A DNA stretch of 50,359 bases, from the NCBI RefSeq assembly GCF_004348995.1, contig NZ_SMKQ01000045.1, positions 1 through 50,359 on the forward strand, given 5' to 3'. The first letter of the stretch is position 1. Every line of letters starts with the position of its first letter. The translations under genes and the position numbers were made by a program. A model generated the notes under the pieces. The model worked only from the letters and a program-made list of their open reading frames with translations, was not told where the DNA came from and did not search any database. Shown here in pieces: positions 50,245 to 50,359 of the stretch. The stretch comes from Nonomuraea terrae. GTDB lineage: Bacteria; Actinomycetota; Actinomycetes; Streptosporangiales; Streptosporangiaceae.

Positions 50245-50359
50245 GGTAACCGGCCCGACCTCGCAACGCCCTTCCTCGTCGCGCGAAGGCCATGAGCACC
50301 TGCGTCTGGCCGCCGCTCGTGAAACCCGGGCGGCGCCCTTCGCGGGGCGGGCGTACGGG

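Overview
The window is high-GC DNA (mostly GC-rich third codon positions, many GTG/TTG starts, ATGA stop-start overlaps, TANNNT -10 boxes six or seven bases before a start codon). This fits an actinomycete, probably a filamentous one such as a Streptosporangiaceae/Nonomuraea-type organism; that placement is inference from gene style only. No tRNA, rRNA, CRISPR array or complete insertion sequence was found.

Layout. 1-7.5 kb is a mixed accessory stretch: a decayed XRE/MmyB-type regulator, a carboxymuconolactone-decarboxylase-like protein lacking the redox cysteines, GntR and TetR regulators around an alpha/beta hydrolase, aroQ, a small cation-efflux protein whose start lies inside a 20-bp palindrome, a tautomerase, and a lower-GC hypothetical locus with a broken neighbour. 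7.5-14.4 kb is a tight malonate decarboxylase operon (mdcA-B-C-DE-G-H) with beta and gamma subunits fused, ending in an exported alpha/beta hydrolase. 14.8-16.8 kb holds an aldo/keto reductase and a SnoaL-like protein. 16.8-26.3 kb is a nine-gene minus-strand unit: GntR/UTRA regulator, sarcosine-oxidase-like flavoenzyme, two paralogous substrate-binding lipoproteins, ATPase, two permeases, a DadA-like flavoenzyme and an acyl-CoA ligase. It looks like an uptake-and-oxidation pathway for an unidentified amine or amino-acid derivative.

26.4-31.2 kb carries a ~1009-residue protein of unknown role with a PcfJ-like segment, a class V aminotransferase-fold enzyme and a TetR regulator divergent from an MHS-type MFS transporter (31.4-32.7 kb). 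32.7-35.7 kb is a molybdate operon (HTH-TOBE regulator, modA, modB, modC). 36-38 kb has an ankyrin-repeat protein and a methyltransferase. 38-42 kb encodes two luciferase-like monooxygenases, one fused to a BBE-type FAD oxidase, next to a MarR regulator. 42-43.7 kb is a secreted tripeptidyl-aminopeptidase-like protein behind a 30-bp near-perfect palindrome. 44-48.7 kb is a two-component system divergent from an ABC ATPase/FtsX permease pair. The end holds a RibD/DHFR-like reductase, a cupin, a strong hairpin and a 5'-truncated methyltransferase.

The strongest candidates for undescribed biology are the LLM-BBE fusion with its partner LLM, the twin-binding-protein amine operon, and the PcfJ-like giant protein. 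At least three genes are decayed (MmyB-type, hydantoinase N-terminus, methyltransferase C-terminus), so the region has been turning over. All functions are read by eye from translated sequence; no database search was run.
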